64,000 nt of DNA from Maioricimonas rarisocia (GTDB lineage Bacteria; Planctomycetota; Planctomycetia; Planctomycetales; Planctomycetaceae). Both the position numbers and the translations under genes were made by a program. Location of the stretch: NCBI RefSeq assembly GCF_007747795.1, contig NZ_CP036275.1, positions 6,192,001 through 6,256,000 on the forward strand, in the 5' to 3' direction. Under the pieces are notes generated by a model. That model was given only the letters and a program-made list of their open reading frames with translations. It was not told where the DNA came from and ran no database searches. Shown one piece after another: positions 21,842 through 30,308 of this stretch; within the stretch, counting starts at the first letter, position 1, and the number at the start of each line of letters is the position of its first letter.

Positions 21842-23350
21842 ATGTCCAGGATGTCGCGGAACATTCTTACGCTCGTATTTCTGCTTCCTCTGTCGCTGCC
21901 GTCGGCCTCTGCCGCGGCGCAGGACAAGCCGAACGTCATTCTCATCATGACCGACAACCACGGTCCATGGACGCTCGGCTGCTACGGAAACGAAGATGTC
22001 CGTACGCCGCACATCGACCGGCTGGCAGACGAAGGAGCGCTGTTCACGCGTGCGTTCGCGAACAACGCCGTCTGCTCCCCCACTCGGGCAACGGTTCTCA
22101 CCGGACTGATGCCCTGCCAGCACGGCGTGCATCGCTATCTGGGGGGAGGAGCGGCCCAGGTCGGCCCCGATGCGTACAACATGCTCGAGGAGTTCGAGAC
22201 GATTCCCAGTCTGCTGGTCGATGCCGGCTACACGGCGGGGCTGTCCGGCAAGTGGCACCTGGGCGGCAACATGCAGCCGCAGGAAGGCTTCACGTACTGG
22301 ATCACCAAGCCGCATGGTTCGAGCGCCGGGTTCTACGACCAGGACGTGATCGAGAACGGCGAGATCCGCAAAGAGCCGCAGTACCTGACCGAGCTGTGGA
22401 CCGATCATGCCATCCGGTTCATCGAACAGAACCACGAGCGGCCCTTCTTCCTGTTCCTCGCCTACAACGGTCCGTACGGACTGGGACGGGCGATGCGGGA
22501 ACCGATCCGCAACCGGCACCGCGACTACTACGCCGACCATGACCTGCCGTCGTTTCCCCGGACCAGACCAGAGCCCTGGAACTACAACTACGGCGAATGG
22601 ATCGGCGACCTGCAGATTGCCCGCAAGTACGCCGCCGAGGTGAGTGGGATCGACGACGGTGTCGGCCGTGTCATGCAGACACTCCGCGAACTGGATCTTG
22701 ACGATGACACGCTGGTGATCTTCACGGCCGATCAGGGGCTCTCGGGAGGTCACGCCGGCTACTGGGGAATGGGAGATCACACCCGGCCGCTCACGGCGTT
22801 CGACTGGACGATGACGATCCCGCTGATCATCCGGCAACCGGGGAAGATCCCCTCCGGGCAACGGCTCGACAATCTGGTCAGCAATTACGATCTGTTCCCG
22901 ACGCTGCTCAGCTATCTCGGGATGGAAGCGAAGCTCCCCAATTCCCGATCTTACCCCGGGCGGGACTTCTCGCCGCAGCTGCGTGGCGAAGAACTCGACT
23001 GGGAAAACGTCCACTTCTACGAGTTCGAGAATGTGCGGGCGATCCGGACCGATCGATGGAAGTATATCGAGCGATTCAACCAGAGCCCCAACGAGCTGTA
23101 CGATCTTGCCGCCGATCCTGACGAACACCAGAACCTGTACGGCGAGCGTGAGCACGCGGCGACCGTGCAGGAACTGCGGAGACGGCTGCATCGGTTCTTC
23201 GACGACCATGCCGACCCGAAATGGGATCTGTGGCACGGCGGAGGCTCGAAGACGGATCTGATGACCGAGCAGTTCTTCGGCCTGCAGAATCCGTATCGCC
23301 CTTCGCGGTATGCCCCGAATCAGCCGGTGACGCCGGCCAGGGCTCCGTAA
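21842..23350 (+). CDS. Exported arylsulfatase-like protein (type I)
   Basis: 502 aa from ATG at 21842 (GGAG at -12 to -9; in-frame ATG at 21851 also possible). A signal peptide ends ASAAAQD. The active-site motif is C78-S-P-T-R82 (CSPTRATVLTG). The first metal site reads MTDNHG (Asp-Asn instead of Asp-Asp), a common variant. SGKWHLGGN and ADQGLSGGHAGYWG are further family motifs. It is only distantly similar to the divergent neighbour at 20053, so the pair is not a recent duplication. Likely periplasmic or secreted sulfate-ester hydrolysis; the substrate is unknown. Confidence 0.94.
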   Translation: MSRMSRNILTLVFLLPLSLPSASAAAQDKPNVILIMTDNHGPWTLGCYGNEDVRTPHIDRLADEGALFTRAFANNAVCSPTRATVLTGLMPCQHGVHRYLGGGAAQVGPDAYNMLEEFETIPSLLVDAGYTAGLSGKWHLGGNMQPQEGFTYWITKPHGSSAGFYDQDVIENGEIRKEPQYLTELWTDHAIRFIEQNHERPFFLFLAYNGPYGLGRAMREPIRNRHRDYYADHDLPSFPRTRPEPWNYNYGEWIGDLQIARKYAAEVSGIDDGVGRVMQTLRELDLDDDTLVIFTADQGLSGGHAGYWGMGDHTRPLTAFDWTMTIPLIIRQPGKIPSGQRLDNLVSNYDLFPTLLSYLGMEAKLPNSRSYPGRDFSPQLRGEELDWENVHFYEFENVRAIRTDRWKYIERFNQSPNELYDLAADPDEHQNLYGEREHAATVQELRRRLHRFFDDHADPKWDLWHGGGSKTDLMTEQFFGLQNPYRPSRYAPNQPVTPARAP

Positions 23351-23581
23351 GACGCTGCAGGGACATCGAGAATCTGACTGTCGCCGGGGCGGGAACTCCC
23401 TGAAAGCGGCCGCCGGGGGGAAAGTCGTCGCCGGCCGTTAACACAATTCACATATTCGGGGGCTAGCATCGGAGGAACGTGAACGCTCTCTACCGGTCGG
23501 CAGGTCTGCCCGGGTCGCTGGTCGACTCGGGGGATGATGCCAGCCGGTAGCACCCTCCTCCGAACCACGGAAGTGCGCAGA

Positions 23582-24967
23582 ATGTCTGCCTCCCGTCCCC
23601 GCAAAGCGGTCGCCCTTCTCGCGGGCCTGATGGTTCTCGTCGGTGCCTCAGCCATCGCCAGCCTGCAGAGTCCCCAAGTGGCGCAGTGGCTGTTTCCGCC
23701 CGAGCCTCCTCCTCCAATGGAGACGGGAGACCGTCTCCCGACGGAGCCGCAGGAGGTGCTGCTCGAAGCGGCATCGGAGCCGACGGAAGTTCCCGAAGGA
23801 TGGCCGAACCTGTTCGGGCCCCGCAAGGACTGCACGTCCCCCGAAACGGACGTCGTGATGTCGTGGGACGAAGAGGGCCCGCCGGAACTGTGGCGGATGG
23901 ACGTGGGGATCGGCTACAGCTCTCCGGTCGCCGCCGATGGTCGCGTGCTTCTGTTTCACCGCGTCGAAGACGAAGAGATTCTCGCCTGCCTGAACGCCGA
24001 ATCGGGCGAGATGATCTGGGAACACCGATATCCCTGCTTCTACAAGTGCAAATACGAGCACAGCAGCGGGCCGTACAGCACGCCGATCATTCACGAGGGT
24101 TCGGTGTTCATCCAGGGGGCCGAGGGATTCCTGAAGCGGCTGTCGTTCGAAACCGGAGAGGTGATCTGGGAACGGAACCTGTCGACCGACTACGCCGTCC
24201 CCGAAAACTACTATGCGGTCGGCCACACGCCGCTGCTCGAAGGAGATCGGCTGATCATCAACGTCGGCGGTACGGTGGATGAGTCCGGCATCGTTGCGAT
24301 CGCGACCGGGACGGGGGAAACGATCTGGACGGCAACGACGCAGGGAGCATCCTACTCCACGCCGCAGGCCGCCACGATTCACGATCAGCGGTACGTTTTC
24401 GTGATGACCGCCGCCGGACTGGTGGCACTCGATCCGGAGGACGGCACCGTCTTTTTCGAACGGGCGTGGCGGGCCAGGCACCGGGAAGCGGTGACCGCGA
24501 CGTCACCTCTGATCTACGGCGACCTGGTTGTCGTTTCGGTCTACCAGAAGGGGACGCTCTGCATCCGCGTGCTGCCGGACCGGACGTTCGAAGAAGTCTG
24601 GATGGCCCGGCGGGAGTTCGTCAGCCAGTTCAATCCGATGACCTGCGTCGACGGGTACGTGTACGGCTGGAACAACCTCGACAAGAGCTTCCGCTGCTTC
24701 GACATCACCAGCTGCGAGGTGCAGTGGAAATGGTGGGCCCCCATCGGCCGGGGGACGCACGTGCTCGTCGGGGATCAGTTCATCGTCTTCGGCGAGTCGG
24801 GGCAGCTTGCGGTCGTCGACGCCAATCCGCAGGAGCTGATTCACACCAGCCTGACGAAGGCGAACGTGCCGCTCGAGCGGGAGGCGTTTTCGGCACCGGC
24901 CCTGGCGGACGGCCTGCTGCTGCTGCGGAACGAAAAGCAGCTGGTCTGCCTGGACCTGCGGCCGTAG
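23582..24967 (+). CDS. Membrane-anchored PQQ-like beta-propeller protein
   Basis: 461 aa from ATG at 23582 (GGAAG upstream; ATG at 23534 would add 16 residues). One N-terminal hydrophobic helix (AVALLAGLMVLVGASAIASL) is a signal anchor. The rest is PQQ-like beta-propeller blades with repeated motifs such as ILACLNAESGEMIWEHRYP, KRLSFETGEVIWERNL, VAIATGTGETIWTATT and VALDPEDGTVFFERAW. The residues of true quinoprotein dehydrogenases are not evident, so this is likely an outer-face binding or scaffold protein, as in BamB-like or outer-membrane assembly proteins. It follows the sulfatase on the same strand after a 231-base gap. Confidence 0.9.
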   Translation: MSASRPRKAVALLAGLMVLVGASAIASLQSPQVAQWLFPPEPPPPMETGDRLPTEPQEVLLEAASEPTEVPEGWPNLFGPRKDCTSPETDVVMSWDEEGPPELWRMDVGIGYSSPVAADGRVLLFHRVEDEEILACLNAESGEMIWEHRYPCFYKCKYEHSSGPYSTPIIHEGSVFIQGAEGFLKRLSFETGEVIWERNLSTDYAVPENYYAVGHTPLLEGDRLIINVGGTVDESGIVAIATGTGETIWTATTQGASYSTPQAATIHDQRYVFVMTAAGLVALDPEDGTVFFERAWRARHREAVTATSPLIYGDLVVVSVYQKGTLCIRVLPDRTFEEVWMARREFVSQFNPMTCVDGYVYGWNNLDKSFRCFDITSCEVQWKWWAPIGRGTHVLVGDQFIVFGESGQLAVVDANPQELIHTSLTKANVPLEREAFSAPALADGLLLLRNEKQLVCLDLRP

Positions 24968-25003
24968 GGGGGACGCGTCGTGCTGGTGTCCCCGGGGACG
25001 TAG

Positions 25004-25029
25004 GGTGCTGTCGCCGCAGGCGACGCACC
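25004..25029. repeat. Hairpin repeat GGTGC(T)GTCGCC
   Basis: GGTGC-T-GTCGCC, loop GCA, GGCGAC-GCACC: an 11-bp stem with a single bulged T, 37 bases after the PQQ-protein stop. There is no T tract. From memory, similar GC-rich hairpins recur between genes in other planctomycete genomes; I could not check this here. Confidence 0.6.
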
Positions 25030-25049
25030 AATCGTGCGTCATTCACGTG

Positions 25050-25114
25050 TGGCTTGCATATCCTTCATGCCAGTTGCGTGAGTCGAATGACGCTCGCACT
25101 GGCGTAGCAAGCCA
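25050..25114. repeat. Nested inverted repeat (possible MITE/REP-like element)
   Basis: The outer perfect arms TGGCTTGC (25050-25057) and GCAAGCCA (25107-25114) enclose a second imperfect pair, CCAGTTGCGTGAG (25070-25082) and CTCGCACTGG (25093-25102), which pair apart from two bulged Ts. The whole 65-base unit folds into one long two-tier hairpin. It is not a tRNA, as it has no T-loop or anticodon arm. Confidence 0.6.
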
Positions 25115-25225
25115 CCGGTTGGCGAGCAATCGAGGCGACCCGAAGATCGGTTCGCTCAAGAGTGATTCGCCGTGACACACCATACGGCTCTGGCGACTCG
25201 CGGCTCGAGACTTGTGCCTGCCCCG

Positions 25226-26200
25226 TCACTCGGCAAGCAGTGTCTCCAGAGCGGCTCGAAGGTCTTCGTCGCTGCTGCGACCGCGGCCGGTCTCCTTGCC
25301 CGTCAGGCCGTTCAGATTGTGCGGGTCCACGATGTCCGCCGAGTTGAGCATTCTCAGCACCCGGCGATACAGACGTTTCTCCTCTCGCTCGTCCCCCTGC
25401 GAATGCTCGATGAGCGCCTGCCGCAGGAGCTTCTGATACGGTTGCGGCTCCGACTCGGCATCTCCGTAAAAGTCCCGAATGACGGCCCGGGCCGATGACG
25501 TGTCCCGCGACTGAGTACTCGCCGGATTCGGATCGACGAGCAGCAGTGCCAGCGAAACAAGAAAACTTGTGGTCAGCACCGCGTACAGAACGACGGGGCT
25601 TTGCTGCCTGGTGGACCGCTCGGTCTTCCGCGGGGCGTCGCTTTCACTCAGCTGCAGTTCGGGAAGATGCCCGTCCTCGCCGAGCCGAACGAGCGTTTCG
25701 CCCGGTCGGTCGGTAATAAACTTGGCCACCTGGGCCTTGCGGGCGGCCTGCCGCGGCTTGCGGGTCCGGATCGTCTGCGACGACTGTGTACTGCCGTTGC
25801 GACGGCGTTTGCGGATGACCGATGAGCCTTCCGCCTTACCGGACTCGGTATTGCCGTTGGCCGGCTTGCCGGTGGTCGGAACTTCGACGGCGGCCTGATT
25901 CGCTTCGAAGCGGATGGCGGTCTCGCTCCCGAGTTGAATCGTCGCCGAGACCGGCAGCCAGACCCACCGCTCGGTCGGAATCGCGTTGCCGTCGACGACA
26001 ACGCGCGTCTGTTCCGGAGCAAAGATGGCGAAGCGGTTCTGCCGACGGACGATGCTCGCCTGGTGGTCCGCCAGATCGGGAGCGGTCAGCACAAACTGAT
26101 TCTCGGCACCGCGACCGACGTGAACGAGATCGTCCGCAATCGGAAACAACCGACCGCGATCCGGCCCGTCCGTTACCGTAAGCTGTGCCAGAGCGTCCAT
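25226..26200 (-). CDS. FHA-like domain protein with one transmembrane helix
   Basis: 324 aa from ATG at 26200. Residues 1-100 resemble an FHA domain (LTVTDGPDRGRLFPI, HVGRGAENQF with G29-R30). The phosphopeptide-binding core is degenerate: SxxH is replaced by LADHQASIV, and there is no NGT but VVVDGNAIP. A basic Lys/Arg/Gly linker follows (RKRRRNGSTQSSQTIRTRKPRQAARKAQ). One transmembrane helix (VVLYAVLTTSFLVSLALLLVDP) comes next, then about 85 residues that are helical and probably periplasmic. The gene adjoins a TadC-like membrane protein on the same strand, with 96 bases between, so a joint role in secretion or pilus assembly is possible but unproven. Confidence 0.8.
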   Translation of the reverse strand: MDALAQLTVTDGPDRGRLFPIADDLVHVGRGAENQFVLTAPDLADHQASIVRRQNRFAIFAPEQTRVVVDGNAIPTERWVWLPVSATIQLGSETAIRFEANQAAVEVPTTGKPANGNTESGKAEGSSVIRKRRRNGSTQSSQTIRTRKPRQAARKAQVAKFITDRPGETLVRLGEDGHLPELQLSESDAPRKTERSTRQQSPVVLYAVLTTSFLVSLALLLVDPNPASTQSRDTSSARAVIRDFYGDAESEPQPYQKLLRQALIEHSQGDEREEKRLYRRVLRMLNSADIVDPHNLNGLTGKETGRGRSSDEDLRAALETLLAE

Positions 26201-26296
26201 AGTTTCATCATATTCCACGCCGAGGCGTTGGCAATTCGGCCCGCCCTGCGCAAGGAGGCCCCGCTGCAAGAGAGATCGGCACCACGTGCCCCTGTG

Positions 26297-27235
26297 TCAG
26301 CCAAGAAACTCGCCCCGCATGAAACTGAGCACGAATGGTCCGAGGATGATCAGTACCGTCGCCGCCATAATCAGTACGGCCGGCAGAAGCATCTTGACCG
26401 CCGCCTCGCCGGCAATGGTTTCGGCCCGCTGTGTCCGTTTGATCCGCAGCACGTCTGCCTGCGTACGGAACAGGATCGCCAGCGGAGTGCCGAGCTGTTC
26501 TCCCTGAATGATCGAACCGACGATGCTGCCGATCTCGTCATCAGCCAGCCGCTGCCGCAGCGACTCCAGGGCGGCGGTCCGGCTTTTCCCCATGTTCATC
26601 TCGGCGAGCACGCGGCCGAATTCTTCGCCGACCGGATGGTCCCGGAACTCGTGCACCGCCTCCTGCAGGGCCAGCAGGAACGTCGAGCCGGCTTCCATCA
26701 GCAGCGTCAGCAGGTCGAGCAGAAACGGCAGCCGCAGCTTGATCTGCCACAGCCGATAACGGGCCTGCGACGCGAGTCGCCGCCGCAGCATCACGCCGAC
26801 CAGGACCGACAGCACGATCCCCAGCACGACGCCGGGCGGTCCCATCATCGCGATCGTGGCGTACATCAGCGGGACCGAGGCCATCATCGCGATGATCTCG
26901 ATGCGGGCGAGCCACTCGGCACCGGTCCAGTAGCGCGAATGTCCGGCGGCAAGGATCTGCCGGTTCACTTCCGGAATGTCGTTCGCGAACGCCCGGCGAT
27001 TGAGGGCCGCCAATGCCTGAATGAGCGGCTGGAGCAGCCGGTAGAACAGACTGGTCCGCCGGAGTTCGTTGATCCGGTTGACGTCGTACCGCCACTCATC
27101 GTCCTGCTGCAGATCTTCGCTGGCCAGCAGCCGGCTGAGTGTCCAGGCGACGATGAAGACCGAAGCCCCCATCAGCCCGCTGGCTCCCCAGGGAGAGAGC
27201 ACGATCTCGTTGATGGCCATCGGCACGGTCGTCAT
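26297..27235 (-). CDS. TadC-like type II secretion system F-domain membrane protein
   Basis: 312 aa. An N-terminal helix (GLMGASVFIVAWTLSRLLA), then a pair of helices (IEIIAMMASVPLMYATIAMM, VVLGIVLSVLVGVMLRRRLA), a cytoplasmic T2SS-F/GspF domain with LPFLLDLLTLLMEAGSTFLLALQE, then C-terminal helix LLPAVLIMAATVLIILGPFVL. This is the TadC/GspF architecture of the Tad (Flp) pilus platform. The start is ATG at 27235, which overlaps the TatD-like stop as ATGA (27232-27235). Ends KTRAETIAGEAAVKM-type conserved segment before the last helix. No TadA or TadB gene adjoins it. The pilin-like trio at 52121-54720 is a possible client, but that is inference. Confidence 0.88.
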   Translation of the reverse strand: MTTVPMAINEIVLSPWGASGLMGASVFIVAWTLSRLLASEDLQQDDEWRYDVNRINELRRTSLFYRLLQPLIQALAALNRRAFANDIPEVNRQILAAGHSRYWTGAEWLARIEIIAMMASVPLMYATIAMMGPPGVVLGIVLSVLVGVMLRRRLASQARYRLWQIKLRLPFLLDLLTLLMEAGSTFLLALQEAVHEFRDHPVGEEFGRVLAEMNMGKSRTAALESLRQRLADDEIGSIVGSIIQGEQLGTPLAILFRTQADVLRIKRTQRAETIAGEAAVKMLLPAVLIMAATVLIILGPFVLSFMRGEFLG

Positions 27236-28044
27236 TCCGGAGGCGTAAACTCGAACCGCGAACACTGCCGGAAGAACTCCAGCGGATTCTCGTAGACGAC
27301 CTTTTTGATCTTCTCTTCGGAGTGGCCGCGGCGGCGCATCTCCTGGATGAAGTCCGGAACGGCCAGCGGGTTCGACGGGCCCCAGTCGCCGGCCGAGTTC
27401 ACCATGATGCGATCGTCGCCGTACCGCTCGATGATGTCTGCGGCGCGGGCCGGTGTACACTTGGTCGTGGGGTAGAGCGTCATGCCGCACCAGAAGCCGC
27501 CATCCTTTGCCAGGCGAACGGTGTGCTCTTCGACATGGTCGATGCAGACGCGCTCGGCGGAGATGTCGTTTCGCTCCTGCAGCATGTCGACGATCATCCG
27601 CGTCCCCTTGTACTTGTCCTGCAGGTGGGGCGTGTGGATGAGGACGAGTTCGTTCGTTTTCGCGGCCAGGTCGAGGTGCTCGCGAAAGATCGTCGACTCG
27701 TTCATCGTGTTCTTGTTCAGGCCGATTTCCCCGATTCCGAGCACGCCGGGTCGATTGAGGTATTCGGGAATGATCGAGATGACCTCCCGGGCGAGCTCGA
27801 CGTTCTCGGCTTCCTTGGCGTTGATGCACAGCCAGGTGTAGTGCTGAATGCCGCTCCAGCTCGCCCGCTTCGGTTCGAAGCCGGTGAGGTGCTCGAAGTA
27901 GTCCCGGAAGCCATCGACCGAGCCGCGATCGAAGCCGGCCCAGAATGCAGGCTCGCTGACAGCGACGCAGTTCATCCGGGCCATCCGTTCGTAGTCGTCG
28001 GTGACGCGGGAGACCATGTGAACGTGTGGATCGATGTAGTACAT
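27232..28044 (-). CDS. TatD/EboB-like metal-dependent hydrolase
   Basis: 270 aa from ATG at 28044. The N-terminus MYYIDPHVHMVSR carries the HxH metal site (H7, H9). IGEIGLNKNT, LIHTPHLQDKYKG and a VCIDHVEEHTV segment continue the amidohydrolase TIM barrel, ending with NSAGDWGPSNPLAVPDF. This fits the TatD-like group that includes EboB of the cyanobacterial ebo gene cluster, where it is linked to export of a scaffold precursor; other Ebo genes are not present here. The frame extends to 28227 but that extension is not protein-like. The stop overlaps the next gene's start (ATGA), so translation is coupled. Confidence 0.9.
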   Translation of the reverse strand: MYYIDPHVHMVSRVTDDYERMARMNCVAVSEPAFWAGFDRGSVDGFRDYFEHLTGFEPKRASWSGIQHYTWLCINAKEAENVELAREVISIIPEYLNRPGVLGIGEIGLNKNTMNESTIFREHLDLAAKTNELVLIHTPHLQDKYKGTRMIVDMLQERNDISAERVCIDHVEEHTVRLAKDGGFWCGMTLYPTTKCTPARAADIIERYGDDRIMVNSAGDWGPSNPLAVPDFIQEMRRRGHSEEKIKKVVYENPLEFFRQCSRFEFTPPE

Positions 28045-28286
28045 GGCAGTTCGTCTGAGCTCGTCGATGTCACAGGGAGAGGCCCGATCACGCTGTCGGT
28101 CGCGTCCTTCCGGCCCCGGTCGCGGACCGGAACCGAGTCGTGCCCGACGTTTGCGAGTATACATCTCTGCGGAGTGATCCAACACCCGAGGCGCAGACCG
28201 TTGGCGTCGACGCGGCCCCCCTGTCACAATTCGTGGAGCGCCGGCAACGAATGCGGCGGCGCTTCATGCAGACGAAGGATACGACC

Positions 28287-29117
28287 ATGACACGCGAAGC
28301 GATTCTCGAGCGACTTCGGACGAAGATTGCCGCCGGCCAGCCAATCGTTGGAGGCGGTGCCGGGACAGGCATCAGTGCCAAATTCGAGGAAGCGGGCGGC
28401 ATTGATCTGATCGTCATCTACAACTCCGGCCGGTTCCGCATGGCCGGGCGTGGCTCTCTGGCGGGAATGATGCCGTATGGTGATGCGAACGCGATCGTGA
28501 TGGAGATGGCCCGCGAGGTGCTGCCGGTCGTGCGCGACACGCCGGTGCTGGCCGGCGTCTGCGGGACCGATCCGTTCCGCGTGATGCCGCGATTTCTCGA
28601 GGAAGTCCGCGCAGCCGGTTTTGCCGGCGTGCAGAACTTCCCCACGATCGGCCTGATCGATGGGACGTTCCGACAGGGGCTGGAAGAGACCGGAATGGGC
28701 TTCGGGCTGGAGGTGGACATGATCCGCTCGGCCCATCAGATCGGGCTGCTGACGACGCCGTACTGCTTCAACGAGGACGAAGCGACCGCGATGACCGAAG
28801 CGGGCTGCGACATCCTCATTCCCCACATGGGGCTGACGACCAAGGGGACAATCGGGGCGCAGTCGGCCCTGACGCTCGAGCAGGCCGCCGTCCGCTGCCA
28901 GGCGATGCACGACGCGGCAAAGCGGGTCAATCCGGACGTGATCGTGCTGTGTCACGGCGGTCCGATCGCCGATCCGGAGGACGCGCAGTTCATCCTCAAT
29001 CACACCGAGGGAATCGTCGGATTCTACGGAGCGAGCAGCGTCGAGCGGCTGCCGGTCGAGCCGGCCATCCGCGGACGGGTGGAGGAATTCAAGCGGTTGC
29101 GACTGACGCCCGGCTGA
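28287..29117 (+). CDS. Phosphoenolpyruvate-hydrolase-family TIM-barrel protein
   Basis: 276 aa from ATG at 28287 (AAGGA at good spacing). TIM-barrel protein of the COG5564/PEP_hydrolase family, sometimes fused to sigma-54 activators in other bacteria. Typical segments are [70 protein letters not shown] and [15 protein letters not shown], ending [14 protein letters not shown]. The biochemical function is poorly established; hydrolysis of phosphoenolpyruvate or a lyase activity is suggested for relatives. It stands alone ahead of the Skp/lipid A cluster. In-frame ATG at 28266 is possible but has no Shine-Dalgarno. Confidence 0.9.
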   Translation: MTREAILERLRTKIAAGQPIVGGGAGTGISAKFEEAGGIDLIVIYNSGRFRMAGRGSLAGMMPYGDANAIVMEMAREVLPVVRDTPVLAGVCGTDPFRVMPRFLEEVRAAGFAGVQNFPTIGLIDGTFRQGLEETGMGFGLEVDMIRSAHQIGLLTTPYCFNEDEATAMTEAGCDILIPHMGLTTKGTIGAQSALTLEQAAVRCQAMHDAAKRVNPDVIVLCHGGPIADPEDAQFILNHTEGIVGFYGASSVERLPVEPAIRGRVEEFKRLRLTPG

Positions 29118-29456
29118 CAACAACCGCAACCGAAGCACGCAACCCTCTACCCTGAAAAGACTTGCCGCGACACCCACAACAGAGACTGTGTGGGCCGGCG
29201 GCGAACAGGAGTAGCGGTCGGCAGATTCTGCGCCTCGCAACATACCGGCCGGACAATGTGTTAGCTCGTATTGACCGATTGTGGCGGAAGTGCAAAATAC
29301 GCCCGCCACATCGGTGACAACGGCTCGCCTGTTGTCTTGTCGTCTGGAATACGAACTCATGCAGCCCGTTCGGGCGGGACACGTCGATCAGACCGTCGCA
29401 GGCGACGTATGAAACTCGCCCGGTCGATCCGGCAAAAGCAAAGGAGTGCATTGGCC
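29118..29456. other. Intergenic region with putative promoter and a 29-base shared element
   Basis: No gene. The region holds a possible promoter at 29271-29298 and a 29-base stretch (29254-29282) that matches 21 of 29 bases with one before the ABC gene at 56406-56434. The remaining part has no clear hairpin. Confidence 0.5.
29271..29298 (+). promoter_or_regulatory. Putative promoter of the ompH-lpxC-lpxA region
   Basis: TTGACC (29271-29276), 16-base spacer, CAAAAT (29293-29298). The -35 box is good and the -10 box fair. It would leave an untranslated leader of about 150 bases before the GTG at 29457. Prediction from sequence only. Confidence 0.35.
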
Positions 29457-30110
29457 GTGAAGAAAACCTTCGTCTGGATTGCAGCCGTCGCCATCGTGGC
29501 CGGAACCGTCAGCTTCTCGCGAACGACGCTCGGTCAGAACCAGGGCAGTCCTGCGGCATCCCAGGGCCAGAACGAGCATCAGGTCGCTCTGATCGACATG
29601 GCCCACATCTTCAAGGAATACTCGAAGTTCAAGACCCTCCGCGAAGCTCTGCAGGAAGAGATCAAGCAGACCGACGCGAAGGCCAAGGGCATGATCGAGC
29701 AGATCCGCACCGTGCAGGAGCAGCTTGCCAGCGGTCAGCTCGAAGAAGGCAGTGCCGACTACGTGCGTCTGGAAAGCCAGATGCTCAAGCTCCAGACCGA
29801 GCTGGAAAGCTTCCGCAAGGTCGCCCAGCGTGACTTCCTCCGTCGCGAAGCGGACATCTACAAGACCGTGTACCTGGAAGTCCAGACCGCCGTGCAGAAG
29901 TACGCTTCGTACTACAACTACACGGTCGTCCTGCGGTTCAACCGTACCCGCGTCGAAGAAGCCGAAAACCCCCAGGAAATCATCCAGAGCATGAATCGTC
30001 AGGTCGTCTACTACGACACCCGCGACGATCTGACCGATCCGATCCTGGACTGGCTCAACAAGAGCTACGCCAAGACGGCCGGCGCTCCGGCAACCGGCAC
30101 GACGAAGTAA
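29457..30110 (+). CDS. OmpH/Skp-family periplasmic chaperone
   Basis: 217 aa from GTG at 29457, preceded by AAGGAG and giving an ideal signal peptide (MKKTFVWIAAVAIVAGTVSF). ATG at 29409 would add 16 basic residues. After a Gln/Ser-rich linker comes VALIDMAHIFKEYSKFKTL, then a long charged coiled-coil (residues about 55-130), then YNYTVVLRFNR and VVYYDTRDDLTDPILDWLN, the conserved end of OmpH-like proteins. The family holds unfolded outer-membrane proteins in the periplasm. It leads the lpxC-lpxA cluster, as skp does near lpx genes in proteobacteria, and ends at a strong terminator (30145-30180). Confidence 0.92.
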   Translation: MKKTFVWIAAVAIVAGTVSFSRTTLGQNQGSPAASQGQNEHQVALIDMAHIFKEYSKFKTLREALQEEIKQTDAKAKGMIEQIRTVQEQLASGQLEEGSADYVRLESQMLKLQTELESFRKVAQRDFLRREADIYKTVYLEVQTAVQKYASYYNYTVVLRFNRTRVEEAENPQEIIQSMNRQVVYYDTRDDLTDPILDWLNKSYAKTAGAPATGTTK

Positions 30111-30144
30111 CGACATCCGGATCGTGACCGACTCGCATTCCGAT

Positions 30145-30180
30145 ACACGGGTGGATGTCCTCACGTCCACCCGTGTGTTT
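30145..30180 (+). terminator. Rho-independent terminator after ompH
   Basis: ACACGGGTGGA (30145-30155) and TCCACCCGTGT (30166-30176) form a perfect 11-bp stem with a 10-base loop, then GTTT. It lies 34 bases after the ompH stop, so lpxC probably has its own promoter or relies on read-through. Confidence 0.8.
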
Positions 30181-30308
30181 GCGTGTCCGGGCCCACCCAA
30201 ATGGCGGCAGACCTGAGCCCCCTCCCACGACGGGAAGACGACTCGGACCGCCCGACGAAACGTATCCACAATCTGACGGCATCGGCCTGAAATCCCATGG
30301 AGGGGAGC

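Noticed and set aside
25050-25114. The nested hairpin as a tRNA or riboswitch
   Set aside because: No T-loop, anticodon arm or CCA end, and no downstream gene whose start it could control; best explained as an inverted-repeat element.
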